From an uncultured Christensenellaceae bacterium (GTDB lineage: Bacteria; Bacillota; Clostridia; Christensenellales; UBA1242), in assembly GCA_949902685.1 (NCBI GenBank), contig CATLDS010000038.1:1-6096 (forward strand): DNA of 6,096 bases. The letters run 5' to 3'. The notes below the pieces were generated by a model, which worked only from the letters and a program-made list of their open reading frames with translations, did not search any database and was not told where the DNA came from. This document shows, piece by piece, positions 5,708-6,096 of the stretch. Position numbers and translations under genes: made by a program. How positions within the stretch are numbered: the first letter of the stretch is position 1; every line of letters starts with the position of its first letter.

Positions 5708-6096
5708 TTATAAGTTGGTGTCAAGGGTATTATCGTTGTCTGTGGTATCGGTATCAACCTTGATATTGAGATATTTCACAAAGGCAGGGAAACGTTTCGC
5801 CCTATCGCCGAATGCCTCTAATAGACGTGCTTTACTCATACATGAAAACGTATATTTCATTTCATTCTCGTCAAAGAAGTCAGTTGGCAAATTATCTAGT
5901 ACATCTGGGTTAGCTACTAAATATTTAACGAAACTTGAAGAGCCCTCTTTCTTAATTCTGGTCTGTTGAGCTCTAGGTAGATAAATAAATATCTTGGGTG
6001 CGACCTTAAATGTTTCGATTAAAGTTTTGCCCCTATATAGCTGTTCTTGGTCGTATTTAGAGAGTCTATTAAAGCAAGTATAATCTAACCTTAATC
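5708..6096 (-). CDS. Unrecognised protein, C-terminal part (N-terminus beyond right edge)
   Basis: The minus-strand frame is open from the right edge to a TAA at 5708-5710, about 128 residues, so the gene starts outside the window; the TTG at 5890 is not needed as a start. I do not recognise the family. The visible part is basic and aromatic-rich (KTLIETFKVAPKIFIYLPRA), apparently helical, with no membrane segment. The pentapeptide FVKYL occurs twice, about 50 residues apart (coding positions 5918-5932 and 5768-5782), each time followed by an Asn-containing stretch (LVANPDV, LNIKVD), suggesting a degenerate repeat of about 50 residues. The last 17 residues are low-complexity, Asp/Thr/Asn-rich (DTDTTDNDNTLDTNL) and probably disordered. 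A repeat-type protein such as a distant relative of the nearby ankyrin protein is possible but unproven. It converges with pnp and shares its terminator. Confidence 0.7.
   Translation of the reverse strand, partial: LRLDYTCFNRLSKYDQEQLYRGKTLIETFKVAPKIFIYLPRAQQTRIKKEGSSSFVKYLVANPDVLDNLPTDFFDENEMKYTFSCMSKARLLEAFGDRAKRFPAFVKYLNIKVDTDTTDNDNTLDTNL

Noticed and set aside
5715..5969. 84-codon plus-strand open frame after pnp
   Set aside because: It lies antisense to the longer minus-strand frame that runs off the right edge and has no ribosome binding site; the minus frame also has the better-placed terminator.

Overview
The window is a piece of a low-GC, Firmicutes-type (Clostridia-like) chromosome. 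Two genes point to a spore former: the end of a collagen-like surface protein with a BclA-type C-terminal domain, and an intact SpoIVB sporulation protease. Strong sigma-A promoters, AGGAG-type ribosome binding sites and U-tract hairpin terminators fit the same group. I cannot name the species.

Layout from left to right. (1) At 2-508, plus strand, is the 3' end of a Gly-X-Y repeat protein. (2) At 537-1757, minus strand, spoIVB converges on it; one perfect inverted repeat between them probably terminates both. (3) At about 1758-1918 is a divergent control region. It holds a near-consensus promoter and a folded leader for rpsO, whose hairpin loop can pair with the ribosome-binding region, a plausible S15 autoregulatory element. 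(4) rpsO (1919-2179) ends in its own terminator. (5) At about 2232-3548 lies a self-contained unit with its own promoter and terminator, encoding an ankyrin-repeat protein. Its reading frame is broken at a run of six G (2680-2685) into a 136-codon and a 276-codon piece; one G fewer would give a single 400-residue protein. (6) pnp (3596-5677) has an extended -10 promoter and encodes a complete polynucleotide phosphorylase. (7) From the right edge down to 5708, minus strand, is the C-terminal part of a protein I do not recognise, converging on pnp across a second two-way terminator.

rpsO and pnp are neighbours in a great many bacteria, linking the ribosome to RNA turnover. Here the order is kept, but the ankyrin unit sits between them, so each gene has its own promoter and terminator. 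SpoIVB and the collagen-like protein both belong to spore formation, but they converge and are not an operon. The most interesting points are the possible SD-sequestering pseudoknot ahead of rpsO, the frameshifted ankyrin gene that splits rpsO from pnp, and the unrecognised C-terminal fragment at the right edge. No mobile element genes, tRNA, rRNA or CRISPR array were seen.
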